A DNA stretch of 64,000 nt from Microbacterium hydrocarbonoxydans (GTDB taxonomy: Bacteria; Actinomycetota; Actinomycetes; Actinomycetales; Microbacteriaceae). The position numbers and the translations under genes are program-made. This document shows positions 1 through 9,339 of the stretch, in pieces. Within the stretch, counting starts at the first letter, position 1; every line of letters begins with the position of its first letter. The DNA is taken from contig NZ_LR882982.1 of the NCBI RefSeq assembly GCF_904831005.1, positions 2,356,001-2,420,000 of the forward strand, in the 5' to 3' direction. The notes under the pieces are model-generated. The model was not told the origin of the DNA. It ran no database searches and worked only from the letters and a program-made list of their open reading frames with translations.

Positions 1-2
1 TG

Positions 3-392
3 GTGGATGCCGAGCTCGAGCTGCCCACTCCTGAAGAGCGCACCGCGTGCCCGCTGCACCTCGGCGTGCTGACCGCCGAGACCTCGACCGACGATCTGGC
101 CACGGCCGAACCGCTGCCCGCCCCCGCCGATCTCGCGGCGATCGAGGTTCCCGTGCTCGCCGTCCACGGCGGCGCCGACACCGTCTCGCCGCTCGCCGAC
201 GTGCTCGACGCGCTCCGCGCCGTTCCCGACCTCGAGATCGTCGAGACCGTCGACGGACTCCACGATGCGCTCAACGATCAGTCGCACCGCAGCGTCGCGG
301 CCTCGCTCGTGCAGTGGCTCGAACGGCTGCGCGGCGGCGATGTGCATGCCGCTATCGTCCGTGTGCGCGAATCCCTGCGGGCGACCTCGTGA
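3..392 (+). CDS. Alpha/beta hydrolase, C-terminal part (gene runs off the left edge)
   Basis: The frame is open from the window edge to TGA at 390-392, so the GTG at position 3 is probably internal. The visible 129 residues look like the end of an alpha/beta hydrolase of the lysophospholipase or thioesterase type. A stretch reading PVLAVHGGADTVSPLADV carries the acidic residue that follows a beta strand before the last helix, and VDGLHDALND carries the catalytic-type histidine. The nucleophile elbow would lie upstream and is not visible. The stop overlaps the next start by 4 nt (GTGA), so it is probably cotranscribed with metY. The substrate cannot be told. Confidence 0.7.
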   Translation: MDAELELPTPEERTACPLHLGVLTAETSTDDLATAEPLPAPADLAAIEVPVLAVHGGADTVSPLADVLDALRAVPDLEIVETVDGLHDALNDQSHRSVAASLVQWLERLRGGDVHAAIVRVRESLRATS

Positions 393-1681
393 CAGAGTTC
401 TCGACGCGGCAGATCCAGGCGGGCTACGTGCCGGGGACCCCGCAGAACAGCGCCGTCCCTCCGATCTATCAGACCGCCGCATACGAGTTCGCCTCGCTCG
501 CCGACGCGGCCGACCTGTTCGCGCTGCGCACCGCCGGCAACCTCTACAGCCGCAACGCGAGTCCGACCCAGCAGGTGCTCGAGGAGCGTGTGGCCGCGCT
601 CGAGGGCGGGGTGTCGGCGGTGGCCGTCGCGTCGGGTCAGGCGGCTGTCGCGGTCACCCTGCTCGCGCTCGTCGGGCGAAGGGGGCACATCGTCGCCGCG
701 ACCCAGCTCTACGGGGGCACTGTCGATCTGCTGCAGGAGACCTTCGACGACTTCGGCATCCCCGTCACCTTTGTCGACCAGGACGATCCGCGGGCCTGGC
801 GAGCGGCCATCCGCCCCGAGACCCGTGTGCTGTTCGCCGAGTCCGTCGCGAATCCGATCGCTCAGGTCCTCGACATCCGCACAGTGGCCGACATCGCGCA
901 CGAGGCCGGAGTCCCGCTCGTGATCGACAACACCGTGGGCACCCCGTACCTGGTGCGTCCCGGCGAGCACGGCGCCGACTTCGTGGTGCACTCGGCCACC
1001 AAGTTCCTGAGCGGCCACGGCACGTCTCTCGGCGGGGTCGTGGTCGATCAGGGGACCTTCGACTTCGGTCGCGAACCGGCGCGCTGGCCGCACTTCACCG
1101 AGCCGTACGCCCGTGTCGGCGACTTCACCCTGTGGGAGCGCTTCGGCAGCGGGCAGGCGTTCGCGGCCCTCGTGAAGTCGAAGTACGTGCACGATCTCGG
1201 CCCTTCGCTGTCTCCTTTCAACGCGTGGCAGATCCTGCAGGGGATCGAGACGCTCGATCTGCGCGTGTCGCGCCAGAGCGCCACGGCGCTGCAGCTCGCG
1301 AGGCATCTGGATCAGCATCCGGCCGTCGCAGTGGTGCACCATCCCGGACTCGAGGGCAACGCGTGGCATCCTGTCGCCCGGCGCTACCTGCCCCGCGGCG
1401 GCCCCTCGGTGTTCTCGTTCGACCTGGCGGTGCCGCTCGATGCCGAGACCCAGGGCAGCGTCGCGCGTGTGATCGACTCCCTGCGGGTGATCCGCCTGGT
1501 GGCCAACATCGGCGACGCGCGCAGCCTCGTGAACCACCCCGCTTCGATGACGCACTCCCACCTCACGGCCGAGCAGCGGGCCGCAGCCGGCATCTCACTC
1601 ACGACCATCCGGCTCTCGGCGGGACTCGAGGACCCCGCCGACCTCATCGCCGACCTCGACAGCGCGCTGTCCCGCGTCTGA
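389..1681 (+). CDS. metY: O-acetylhomoserine sulfhydrylase (aminocarboxypropyltransferase)
   Basis: This is a 430-residue PLP enzyme of the Cys/Met metabolism family that makes homocysteine from O-acetylhomoserine and sulfide in the cytoplasm. Length fits the MetY group. The N-terminus shows the family signature around TRQIQAGY and the tyrosine-rich [15 protein letters not shown]. The Schiff-base lysine is near residue 205 in [16 protein letters not shown]. The C-terminal part has [12 protein letters not shown] and the IRLSAGLED motif typical of this family. The GTG start overlaps the upstream stop by 4 nt. A frame open farther upstream is only a shadow of the hydrolase. The following LLM oxidoreductase, 13 nt away, suggests sulfur scavenging, which is an inference. 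Confidence 0.93.
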   Translation: MTEFSTRQIQAGYVPGTPQNSAVPPIYQTAAYEFASLADAADLFALRTAGNLYSRNASPTQQVLEERVAALEGGVSAVAVASGQAAVAVTLLALVGRRGHIVAATQLYGGTVDLLQETFDDFGIPVTFVDQDDPRAWRAAIRPETRVLFAESVANPIAQVLDIRTVADIAHEAGVPLVIDNTVGTPYLVRPGEHGADFVVHSATKFLSGHGTSLGGVVVDQGTFDFGREPARWPHFTEPYARVGDFTLWERFGSGQAFAALVKSKYVHDLGPSLSPFNAWQILQGIETLDLRVSRQSATALQLARHLDQHPAVAVVHHPGLEGNAWHPVARRYLPRGGPSVFSFDLAVPLDAETQGSVARVIDSLRVIRLVANIGDARSLVNHPASMTHSHLTAEQRAAAGISLTTIRLSAGLEDPADLIADLDSALSRV

Positions 1682-1694
1682 AGCAAGGAGCATC

Positions 1695-2750
1695 ATGGCA
1701 ATCGATCTCGGATACTGGACGCCCGTGTACGGCGGATTCCTGCGCAACGTCGCCGACGAGGGCCGGATGGCCGCGACCTGGGACTACATCCGCGAAGTCT
1801 CGGTGAAGGCCGACCGTCTCGGATTCCACACGACCCTCGTGCCCGAGCTCTACCTCAACGACCGCAAGGGCATCGATTCACCGAGCCTCGAGGCCTGGTC
1901 GCTGTCGGCCGCGATCCTCGCGGTCACCGAGCGGCTGCGCGTGATGACGGCGGTGCGGCCCGGCTTCCACCTGCCGGCCGTGCTGGCGAAGACCGTCGGC
2001 ACGCTCGATCAGATCGCCCCCGGCCGCGTGGCGCTCAACGTCGTCGCGGCCTGGTGGGCCGAGGAGGCCGCGCAGTTCGGCGGTCGTTTCACGACACATG
2101 ATGAGCGCTACGTGCAGGCGCAGGAGTTCGTCGAAGTGCTGAACGGCCTGTGGGCGCAGACGCCGTTCTCGTTCGACGGATCGCACTACTCGCTCGAGGG
2201 CACGATCGTCGAGCCCAAGCCGTCGACGCATCCGGTGATCTTCGCAGGTGGCGAGAGCGAGGCGGGCCGCGAGTCGATCGCCGACTTCGCCGACGCCTAC
2301 GTGATGCACGGCGGAACGCTCGACGAGGTGCGTGCGAACGTCGCCGACATGAACACGCGCTCGGAACGGCTGCACGGTCGCCCCGTCGCCGAGTTCGGAA
2401 TGCCCGCGTACGTGATCGTCCGCGACACCGAGGCCGAGGCCCTGCGCGAACTCGACCGCATCACGACGGTCGACCCCGACTCGCCCGGGTATGCGTCTTT
2501 CGAGCAGTTCCAGCGCAATTCCCAGCTGTCTCTCGAACTCACTCGTCGCGAGTACTCGGTCGGCACCAGGGGCCTTCGCCCGAACCTCGTCGGCACGGCC
2601 GAGCAGGTCGCCGAACGCATCAACGAGTACGCGGATGCCGGCATCACTCTGCTGCTGATCCAGTCGTCGCCGCTCGATGAGGAACTCGAGCGGATCGCCG
2701 AGCAGGTCTTCCCGCTCGTGCCGCAGCGCGCACTGGAGACCGTCGGCTGA
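1695..2750 (+). CDS. LLM class flavin-dependent oxidoreductase (SsuD-like)
   Basis: This 351-residue protein is a bacterial-luciferase-like TIM-barrel monooxygenase, the group that includes FMNH2-dependent alkanesulfonate monooxygenase. Family features are the N-terminal YWTPVYGGFL, the segment DQIAPGRVALNVVAAWW where flavin and substrate sit, a conserved DERYVQAQEFVEVL helix, and FAGGESEAGRES near residue 180. It starts at ATG with AAGGAG about 6 nt upstream. Its place directly after metY suggests that it releases sulfite or another usable sulfur form from an organosulfur compound. No SsuABC transporter is next to it, so the substrate is open. Confidence 0.85.
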   Translation: MAIDLGYWTPVYGGFLRNVADEGRMAATWDYIREVSVKADRLGFHTTLVPELYLNDRKGIDSPSLEAWSLSAAILAVTERLRVMTAVRPGFHLPAVLAKTVGTLDQIAPGRVALNVVAAWWAEEAAQFGGRFTTHDERYVQAQEFVEVLNGLWAQTPFSFDGSHYSLEGTIVEPKPSTHPVIFAGGESEAGRESIADFADAYVMHGGTLDEVRANVADMNTRSERLHGRPVAEFGMPAYVIVRDTEAEALRELDRITTVDPDSPGYASFEQFQRNSQLSLELTRREYSVGTRGLRPNLVGTAEQVAERINEYADAGITLLLIQSSPLDEELERIAEQVFPLVPQRALETVG

Positions 2751-2788
2751 CCGTGCCGCACGTCGGCGCGACCCTCTACGCTGAGACC

Positions 2789-3784
2789 ATGACTGGTCTT
2801 CGATGGGGAATCCTCGCAACCGGCGGCATCGCCGGCGCCTTCGCCTCCGATCTGCGCACCGCCGGACTCGATCTGGTGGCGGTCGGCTCGCGCTCGCAGG
2901 AGTCGGCTGATGCGTTCGCGGCGCGATTCGACATCCCTCGTGCCCATGCGTCGTACGAGGCGCTGGTCGCGGATCCCGACGTCGACATCATCTACGTCTC
3001 GACCCCGCACCCGATGCACCATGCGAACGCCCGTCTCGCCCTCGAGGCCGGCAAGCACGTGCTCGTCGAGAAGGCCTTCACTGTCGACCGCGCGCAGGCG
3101 GAAGACCTGCAGCGTCTCGCCTCCGAGCGCGGGCTGCTGGCCATGGAGGCGATGTGGACGCGGTACCTGCCGCACATGGTCCGCATCCGCGAGATCCTCG
3201 CCGCCGGCACCCTCGGCGACATCCGCGTGGTCACTGCCGATCACACTCAGAAGATCTCGGACGACCCCGCCCACCGCCTCAACGCGCTCGAACTCGGCGG
3301 CGGCGCCCTGCTCGACCTCGGGATCTACCCGATCTCGTTCGTCTGGGACGTGCTCGGCGCGCCCGTCACGATCCAGGCCGCCGCGCGTCTGATCGAGACC
3401 GGGGCAGACGCCGAGGTGGCGACCATCATGATGCACGAGGGCGGGGCCGTGTCGACGACCGTCTCGTCGTCGCGTGGCGCCGGCCCGAACACCGCGAGCA
3501 TCGTGGGCACCGAGGCCCGCATCGACATCGATCGCGTCTGGTACACGCCCACCGCCTTCCGCGTGGTACAGCCCGACGGCACCGTGGTCGAGGAGTACGT
3601 ATCGGAGGTCGAGGGGCGCGGCATGCAGTATCAGGCTCAGGCCGCCGAGCGCCTCGTGCGCGACGGCATCCTCGAGGGCGACATCCTGCCGCTCGCCGAG
3701 ACCGTCGCGATCATGGGCACGCTCGACGAGATCCGCACCCAGATCGGCGTCCGGTACCCGAACGAGGGAGTGAACCATGGCTGA
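2789..3784 (+). CDS. Gfo/Idh/MocA family NAD(P)-dependent oxidoreductase
   Basis: The protein has 331 residues. The N-terminal Rossmann fold opens with WGILATGGIAGAFASDL, which departs slightly from the usual GxGxxG spacing, as is common in this family. DIIYVSTPHPMHHANARLAL and GKHVLVEKAF give the cofactor-side motif with the conserved EK pair. The C-terminal half is the alpha/beta substrate domain. It resembles the dihydrodiol dehydrogenase or sugar dehydrogenase branch, and the substrate is unknown. ATG 2789 is chosen over GTG 2753 because the fold begins there and TACGCT lies exactly 6 nt upstream, which suggests a leaderless message. The stop overlaps the NYN gene by 8 nt. Confidence 0.87.
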   Translation: MTGLRWGILATGGIAGAFASDLRTAGLDLVAVGSRSQESADAFAARFDIPRAHASYEALVADPDVDIIYVSTPHPMHHANARLALEAGKHVLVEKAFTVDRAQAEDLQRLASERGLLAMEAMWTRYLPHMVRIREILAAGTLGDIRVVTADHTQKISDDPAHRLNALELGGGALLDLGIYPISFVWDVLGAPVTIQAAARLIETGADAEVATIMMHEGGAVSTTVSSSRGAGPNTASIVGTEARIDIDRVWYTPTAFRVVQPDGTVVEEYVSEVEGRGMQYQAQAAERLVRDGILEGDILPLAETVAIMGTLDEIRTQIGVRYPNEGVNHG

Positions 3785-4769
3785 TGCACCCGACGCCCGC
3801 GTCGCCGTCTATCTGGACTTCGACAACATCGTCATCTCCTGGTACGACCGCGTGCACGGACGCAATGCGTACGGCAAGGACAGGCAGCGGATCACCGAGA
3901 ACCCCTCCGACCCCGAGGTCACCGAGCGGCTCGCCCGCGCGATGATCGAGGTCGGCGCGATCATCGACTACGCCGCGTCGTTCGGCACGCTGGTCCTGAC
4001 CCGCGCCTATGCCGACTGGTCGTCGCCCGTGAACGCCGTGTACCGCTCGCAGCTCGTGGCCCGTGCCGTCGATCTCGTGCAGCTGTTCCCCGCCGCCGCG
4101 TATGCCAAGAACGGCGCCGACATCCGCCTCGCGGTCGACGCGGTCGAAGACATGTTCCGCCTCCCCGACCTCACGCACGTCGTGATCGTCGCGGGCGACA
4201 GCGACTACGTGCCGCTCGCACAGCGCTGCAAGCGCCTCGGTCGCTACGTCATCGGCGTCGGCGTTGCCGGGTCCACGGCCAAGTCGCTCGCCGCCGCCTG
4301 CGACGAGTTCGAGGCCTACGACTCCCTCCCCGGCGTGGTGCGCCCGACCAAGGCCGCCGCCCCCGCTCCGGCGGTCGAGGTGGCTGTGCCCGAAGTGGCA
4401 GACGTCGAGGTGCCTGAGGCCGTCTCGGGTCCCGCGGTGAAGGTCAAGACACGGCAGCCCGCCAAGAACGGCAGGAGCAAGGCCGCAGCCGCCGCCAAGG
4501 TCGACGACACGAGCGACGGCACCGAGCAGGGCGAGGCGACCGAGCTGCTGCAGCGCGCCCTGCGACTGGGGCACGACAAGGCCGGCGCCGACGAGTGGCT
4601 GCACAGCTCGGCCGTCAAGACCCACATGCGACGCATGGATCCGTCGTTCAGCGAGAAGGCTCTCGGCTACCGTTCGTTCTCGGACTTCCTCAAGTCGAGA
4701 GACGGCATGGCCGAGCTCGAGGAGACGGGTCACGAGCGGCTCGTGCGCCTGAGGGAGCCGGCCGCCTGA
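3777..4769 (+). CDS. NYN domain protein with C-terminal LOTUS/OST-HTH-like domain
   Basis: The protein has 330 residues. Residues 8-150 form a NYN (PIN-like ribonuclease) domain. VAVYLDFDNIV carries candidate metal-binding D14 and D16, and HVVIVAGDSDYVPLAQRCK carries a further acidic pair. A low-complexity Ala/Val/Lys linker (about 170-240) follows. The C-terminal 90 residues (EATELLQRAL onward, ending in YRSFSDFLKSR and a basic tail) resemble the OST-HTH/LOTUS RNA-binding fold. This architecture suggests a ribonuclease acting on structured RNA, but its role in actinobacteria is not established. It overlaps the oxidoreductase gene by 8 nt, a coupling with no clear biochemical logic. Confidence 0.85.
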   Translation: MADAPDARVAVYLDFDNIVISWYDRVHGRNAYGKDRQRITENPSDPEVTERLARAMIEVGAIIDYAASFGTLVLTRAYADWSSPVNAVYRSQLVARAVDLVQLFPAAAYAKNGADIRLAVDAVEDMFRLPDLTHVVIVAGDSDYVPLAQRCKRLGRYVIGVGVAGSTAKSLAAACDEFEAYDSLPGVVRPTKAAAPAPAVEVAVPEVADVEVPEAVSGPAVKVKTRQPAKNGRSKAAAAAKVDDTSDGTEQGEATELLQRALRLGHDKAGADEWLHSSAVKTHMRRMDPSFSEKALGYRSFSDFLKSRDGMAELEETGHERLVRLREPAA

Positions 4770-4790
4770 CGCGGACGCCGCCCACCCCGC

Positions 4791-5084
4791 TCATTCCACG
4801 AAGTCGTACTCCTGGAACGCCACGACCTCCGGCACCCACCGATCCGCGACGAACGAGGTGTGCGACGGATGCTCGTTGTAGGCGCTGTACGCCCCCTGAT
4901 CGACGAAGAACATCGAGAACTGGTGTTCGAGATCGCTCTTGGGGCTCACCTGACGACGCACGGTGAAGTCCTCGACCCCCGGGATCGCGGCGAGGACCGC
5001 GCGACCCGTGTCGAGGAAGTCGCGCTCCTCGCGCGAGCCGGGCTCGTGGACGAGGCGGAAGACGACGGTGTGCTGGATGCTCAT
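4791..5084 (-). CDS. Dabb (stress-responsive A/B barrel) family protein
   Basis: This is a 97-residue single-domain protein. [20 protein letters not shown] is the classic Dabb opening, with a beta strand ending in a conserved His. [23 protein letters not shown] is the conserved central motif. Dabb proteins are dimeric ferredoxin-like barrels, and several sit in sugar-acid or polyketide pathways. The start overlaps the stop of the upstream isomerase (ATGA), so it is the last gene of the sugar operon that runs leftward from 13.0 kb. A helper or isomerase role in that pathway is inferred. Confidence 0.85.
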   Translation of the reverse strand: MSIQHTVVFRLVHEPGSREERDFLDTGRAVLAAIPGVEDFTVRRQVSPKSDLEHQFSMFFVDQGAYSAYNEHPSHTSFVADRWVPEVVAFQEYDFVE

Positions 5085-6106
5085 GGAACCTCTTCATCGA
5101 TGCGGGTGCGGAAGGCGGCGTCGAACGGAGCGGTGGGCGCTGGCCACAACAGCGACCGCACGTAGGCGAGGGCCTCGGGCGCCCCGTGCAGCCTGTCCAT
5201 TCCCGCATCCTCCCATTCGATCGAGATCGGGCCCCGATAGCCGACCGCCGCGAGCGCGCGGAACGCGTCCTCCCAGGGCACGTCGCCGTGGCCGGTCGAG
5301 ACGAAGTCCCACCCGCGGCGCGGGTCTCCCCACGGCAGGTGCGAACCGAGCACGCCCGCGCGCCCGTTGCGGGGGCGCATCCGCGTGTCCTTGCAGTCGA
5401 CGTGGTAGATCCGGTCCGCGAAGTCGACGATGAACCCGACCGGGTCGATGTTCTGCCACATCATGTGCGAGGGGTCCCAGTTGAAACCGAACGCGCCGCG
5501 GTGGTCGATCGCCTCCAGCGCCCGCACCGACGACCAGTAGTCGTAGGCGATCTCGCCGGGATGCACCTCGTGGGCGAACCGCACGCCTTCCCCGTCGAAC
5601 ACGTCGAGAATCGGGTTCCACCGATCGGCGAAGTCCTCGAAGCCCGCCTCGATGACCGCCGCGGGCACCGGCGGGAACATCGCCAGATAGGGCCAGATCG
5701 ATGATCCGGTGAAACCGATCACGGTGTCGACGCCGAGTCGGCGAGCGACCCGGGCGGCGCGTTTCATGTCGTCCGCCGCTCGGGCGCGCACGCCCTCGGC
5801 ATCCCCGTCGCCCCACACGTACTCGCGCAGGATCGCCTGGTGACGGAAGTCGATCGGCGCATCGCAGACCGCCTGACCCGCCAGATGATTCGAGATCGCG
5901 AACATCTGCAGTCCGTGCCGGTCCAGGATCTCGAGGCGCGAGGCGATGTACGCGTCGTCCTCATCGGCTCGACGCAGATCGAGATGGTCGCCCGAGGCCG
6001 CGACCTCGAGGCCGTCGTAGCCCCATCCGGCAGCGAGGGCGGCGACCTCCTCGAACGGCAGGTCGGCCCATTGCCCGGTGAACAGGGTGACCGGATGCGT
6101 GGTCAT
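5081..6106 (-). CDS. Sugar phosphate isomerase/epimerase family protein (TIM barrel)
   Basis: The protein has 341 residues from ATG 6106, which has GAAGGAG just upstream. A longer open frame upstream is rejected because it overlaps the next gene and lacks family similarity. It is an AP-endonuclease-2-like xylose isomerase-type TIM barrel. The opening [27 protein letters not shown] is typical. Candidate metal ligands appear as [28 protein letters not shown] and [10 protein letters not shown]. The reaction is unknown. Relatives act on inosose, ketohexoses or 3-keto-glycosides. It is translationally coupled to the Dabb gene downstream and lies 26 nt after the second isomerase gene. Confidence 0.86.
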   Translation of the reverse strand: MTTHPVTLFTGQWADLPFEEVAALAAGWGYDGLEVAASGDHLDLRRADEDDAYIASRLEILDRHGLQMFAISNHLAGQAVCDAPIDFRHQAILREYVWGDGDAEGVRARAADDMKRAARVARRLGVDTVIGFTGSSIWPYLAMFPPVPAAVIEAGFEDFADRWNPILDVFDGEGVRFAHEVHPGEIAYDYWSSVRALEAIDHRGAFGFNWDPSHMMWQNIDPVGFIVDFADRIYHVDCKDTRMRPRNGRAGVLGSHLPWGDPRRGWDFVSTGHGDVPWEDAFRALAAVGYRGPISIEWEDAGMDRLHGAPEALAYVRSLLWPAPTAPFDAAFRTRIDEEVP

Positions 6107-6132
6107 GGACGCTCCTTCGTATCGCGTGACGG

Positions 6133-6984
6133 TCAGGCGCCGAGCGCCCTCAGTGCCTGGATGCTGCGCGTGGCCAGCTCGTCCTGACTCGGTGCGAGTG
6201 GTCGCCACACCGAGGCTGCGACCGCGATCGTCGCGTTGTCGCCGGTGAAGCTCTCGAGCCCGAGCGCCCCGCGATAACCCGCGTCGTCGAGAGCCCTCAC
6301 CATCTCGGGCCAGTCCGTGTGATCGTCGCCGACCGCGCCCCGATCGCTGCCGCACACCTGCACGTGGGCGATCGCCGACCCCGCCGCGCGGATCGCCTCG
6401 GCGGGCCTCTTCTCCTCGATGTTGAGGTGATATGTGTCCAGGGCCAGCCCCACTCCCGCGCCGAACAGCGGGGCGAGCGCGTCGAGGCTCTGCTCGACCG
6501 TGTTGAGCACGCTGGTCTCATAGCGATTGAGCGGCTCGACGGCCAGCATGATGCCGGCGGCGGCCGCCTCGGCCGCGACGGGCTCGAGATTCGTGCGCAG
6601 CTCGCGCACGACGTGCGAGCGCTCGTCGACCGACATCCGCCAGGTCACCCCGGTGGGTGCGTAGAAGGGACCGGCGACCACCGCCGAGCCGAGCGTCGCG
6701 GCCGCCGCGATGCACGTTCGCAGATAGTCCTGCGTGGCGTCGACGTCGCCCGTCCCGGCGAGCAGAGAGCGCCCGGGGCCCATCGCGCCGACGACGATCG
6801 CGCCGAGCCCGAGGCCGTCGAGCACGTCGCGTGCGCGTGCCGGATCCCAGTCCCCGATGCTCTCGAGCGGCAGCTCCAGCGCCTGATAGCCCATCCCGGC
6901 CGCCCTGCGCGCGAGCGGTTCCAGAGTCGCGTCGGTCAACGGCGACGTCCATACCCAGGTGTTGACGGCGATCGTGCGAGGCAT
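6133..6984 (-). CDS. Sugar phosphate isomerase/epimerase, ketose 3-epimerase-like
   Basis: The protein has 283 residues from ATG 6984, preceded by GAAGGAG. It is a TIM-barrel epimerase resembling the D-tagatose/D-psicose 3-epimerase group. Candidate Mn-binding residues lie in [32 protein letters not shown] and LGLESFTGD, in the order Glu, Asp, His, Glu expected for this group. It follows the binding-protein gene after an 82-nt gap and precedes a second, unlike isomerase. Two such enzymes in one uptake operon suggest successive isomerisations of an oxidised sugar. The substrate cannot be named. Confidence 0.85.
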   Translation of the reverse strand: MPRTIAVNTWVWTSPLTDATLEPLARRAAGMGYQALELPLESIGDWDPARARDVLDGLGLGAIVVGAMGPGRSLLAGTGDVDATQDYLRTCIAAAATLGSAVVAGPFYAPTGVTWRMSVDERSHVVRELRTNLEPVAAEAAAAGIMLAVEPLNRYETSVLNTVEQSLDALAPLFGAGVGLALDTYHLNIEEKRPAEAIRAAGSAIAHVQVCGSDRGAVGDDHTDWPEMVRALDDAGYRGALGLESFTGDNATIAVAASVWRPLAPSQDELATRSIQALRALGA

Positions 6985-7066
6985 CCTGCTCCTTCGGGGA
7001 TGACGCGAGTGCTCCCACCCTCCCATCCGCGAGGCGCGGAGGGAAGGGCGGGAGCAGCACTGCGGG

Positions 7067-8275
7067 TTACGGGATCTGGCGCTCCTGCCAGACCGTCGGG
7101 TAACCGGGAAGGTTCTCTCCGCCGAACTTGGCGTAGTGCCCGTCGGGCATGCCCTCGTTGGCGGCGAGGTAGTCGTCGAGCTCCGCTTCGGTGATCGGCT
7201 TCTGCGGCAGCACCCATTCCTTCGGCACCTCTTGACCGGCGAAGATCATCTGTGCGGCGAGCAGCGGCGTGCGCCACTGGAAGTTCGAGTACACCGGTGC
7301 GAGGCCGGTGAGACCCGTGTCCTTCCACTTGCGGAGGAAGGACATCTCGTCTTCACCCGTCATCACCGGATAGTCAGCGCCGGCATCCTCGAACGCCTCG
7401 ATCGCGGCGACGGCGCCGTCACCGGCATCCATCCAGATCCCCTGCACGTCGCCCTTGGCGAGCTCGTCGCTGATGATGCTCTTGATCTCTGCGGGGTCCG
7501 CACCCGTGAAGTAGTCCACGGCCTCGATCCCCGCCTCGTCGAAGAGCTTCTCGGCAGCGGCCCACCGGTGCTCGAGCACGTCGACGCCGGGAAGGATGCG
7601 CAGAGCCACGACCTTGTCGCCCTCTTCGAGGTTCTCGATGAGGAACTCGGCGGTGTCGATGCCCCACGCGAATCCGCCGATGGGGTGGATGAACGTGACC
7701 GGGCAGTCGGTGTCGACACCGCGGTCGAACACGATCACCGGCTTGCCGGTCTCGCATGCGCGCTCGACGGCCGGAGTCATCGCCGCGGTGCTGTTGGGCG
7801 AGATGAGGAAGACATCGCAGCCGCCCTCTGAGATGAAGTAGTCGATGTCCGCGATCTGCGTGTCGTCGGAGTCCTGCGCGTCGCGCGTCTCCATCTCGCT
7901 GATCGCACCGGCCTCCTGCAGCGACTTCAGCTGCTCGTTCATCGTGATCCAGCCCGTCTGGCGCCACGGGTTCGAGATCGAGGCGTTCGCGAAGCAGGCC
8001 TTCTTGGCTCCTTCGCTCGTGAACTCCGCGGTGTCGACCATCTCGGCGTTGATGTGCTGCAGGTACGGCTCGGTCGCGGGCCCCTGGGGCTCGACGTCGC
8101 GCTCCTCCATCTGCTTGTCGAAGAGCTCCTGGTCGAACCACTCCGTGGTCTCGGCCGACTCCTCCGGGTTCTCCGACTCCGCCGGCGCCACGGACGGGTC
8201 TGTCGTACACCCGGCGAGCGCGATGAGGCCGAAGAGAGCCACCCCTGCGGTGGCGATCTTCATCGATCGTCGCAT
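7067..8275 (-). CDS. Sugar ABC transporter substrate-binding lipoprotein
   Basis: The protein has 402 residues. The N-terminus is a lipoprotein signal with a short basic head, a hydrophobic core and lipobox LAGC with the acylated Cys at about residue 23. An acidic Glu/Ser-rich linker follows. The body is a ribose-type periplasmic-binding fold: DVFLISPNSTAAMTPAVERACETGKPVIVFDRGVD and GIWMDAGDGAVAAIEAFEDAG are the usual hinge-side segments. It would capture the substrate outside the membrane for the two permeases encoded just upstream. AGGAG lies 7 nt before the ATG. It is the fifth gene of the operon, with only 2 nt separating it from the permease stop. Confidence 0.9.
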   Translation of the reverse strand: MRRSMKIATAGVALFGLIALAGCTTDPSVAPAESENPEESAETTEWFDQELFDKQMEERDVEPQGPATEPYLQHINAEMVDTAEFTSEGAKKACFANASISNPWRQTGWITMNEQLKSLQEAGAISEMETRDAQDSDDTQIADIDYFISEGGCDVFLISPNSTAAMTPAVERACETGKPVIVFDRGVDTDCPVTFIHPIGGFAWGIDTAEFLIENLEEGDKVVALRILPGVDVLEHRWAAAEKLFDEAGIEAVDYFTGADPAEIKSIISDELAKGDVQGIWMDAGDGAVAAIEAFEDAGADYPVMTGEDEMSFLRKWKDTGLTGLAPVYSNFQWRTPLLAAQMIFAGQEVPKEWVLPQKPITEAELDDYLAANEGMPDGHYAKFGGENLPGYPTVWQERQIP

Positions 8276-8277
8276 TG

Positions 8278-9339
8278 CTAATCTCCTCTGGTTTCTGTGT
8301 GGATGGTGCGTGGTGTTACGGGGTCTGCGGTGGGCGCGGTGTCTGCGCCCACGACGACGTCGGGAGCCGGCTGCGGACGCTGTCTGCGCCGTGCGCGGAA
8401 GGCCACGGCCGAGTACGCGACGGCGGCGATGATGATGACGCCCTGCACGGCGTCGCGGAGCGTCGACGGCACGCCCGCGATGTTCAGCAGCATGAAGAGC
8501 GCCTCGAGGGCGAAGGCACCGGCGGCCGCCGCGACGATCCAGCCACGTCCGCCGCCGAGCACCACGCCGCCGAGCACCACGGCGGTGATCGCGACGAACT
8601 CGTAGCCGCGCCCGACCGAGGGATGCACTCCGGCGTATCCGACGAGCAGCACGGCCGAGAGCGTCGCCGAGAGCGACGAGATCACGAACGCGCGCGTCGT
8701 CACCCAGGCGCTGCGCGCACCGGCGAAGTCCACCGCTGTGGAGTTGTCGCCGACGGCGATGAGCAGCTTGCCGAGCGGCCGCTTGGTGATCCAGATGCCC
8801 AGCGCGAGCCAGCCGATCAGGATGAACACCGCCCACGGGATGAAGTCGAGGAACGGCACGTCGCGGATGCCGCCTCGGCCGATCTCGCGGAAGCTGTCTG
8901 CCGGGTTCCCGGTGGCCGCTCCCCCGGTCCACCACATGACCCCGCCCAGCAGGGCGAGCATCATGCCGAGCGTGACGATGAATGAGGGCACCTTGAGCAG
9001 CGTGGTGATGATGCCGTTCACGAGTCCGACGACCACCCCGAACACGATCATCAGCAGCAGCACCGGCACGGTGCGGGAGTCGTCCTGCCCGACCACGTTG
9101 CCCGCGATGATCACCTGCGCGGTGATCAGTGACCCCTGCGACAGATCGAACTCGCCCGCGATGATGACGAAGTACTGACCGATCGCGACGATCGCGATCG
9201 GTGCGACGCGCTGGATGAACCTCATGAACTGGCCGGGTTCCGCGAAGCTCGGGTTGAGTACGGTGACCGCGACGAGCAGGATCACGAGCAGCAGGAACAC
9301 CGCACCCCGAGGACTCACGAGCGTGCGCAGCGCGTTCAT
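8278..9339 (-). CDS. Sugar ABC transporter permease (RbsC-like), second of two
   Basis: This 353-residue integral membrane protein of the branched-chain amino acid/ribose permease family has about eight to ten hydrophobic segments. AGEFDLSQGSLITAQVIIAGNVVG and VNGIITTLLKVPSFIVTLGMMLALLGG match the conserved RbsC cytoplasmic-loop and helix signature. VVLGGVVLGGGRGWIV is the second glycine-rich motif. The C-terminal tail is basic then Thr-rich. Its ATG overlaps the stop of the first permease by 4 nt (ATGA). The pair probably forms a heterodimeric channel served by the single two-domain ATPase. Confidence 0.9.
   Translation of the reverse strand: MNALRTLVSPRGAVFLLLVILLVAVTVLNPSFAEPGQFMRFIQRVAPIAIVAIGQYFVIIAGEFDLSQGSLITAQVIIAGNVVGQDDSRTVPVLLLMIVFGVVVGLVNGIITTLLKVPSFIVTLGMMLALLGGVMWWTGGAATGNPADSFREIGRGGIRDVPFLDFIPWAVFILIGWLALGIWITKRPLGKLLIAVGDNSTAVDFAGARSAWVTTRAFVISSLSATLSAVLLVGYAGVHPSVGRGYEFVAITAVVLGGVVLGGGRGWIVAAAAGAFALEALFMLLNIAGVPSTLRDAVQGVIIIAAVAYSAVAFRARRRQRPQPAPDVVVGADTAPTADPVTPRTIHTETRGD

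Noticed and set aside
5081..6355. A longer start for the first isomerase, to 6355
   Set aside because: The extra 83 residues are Arg-rich, overlap the neighbouring epimerase gene and lack a ribosome site. ATG 6106 has a good one.
7067..8935. A longer start for the sugar-binding lipoprotein, to 8935
   Set aside because: It overlaps the permease gene and would bury the lipoprotein signal inside the protein.
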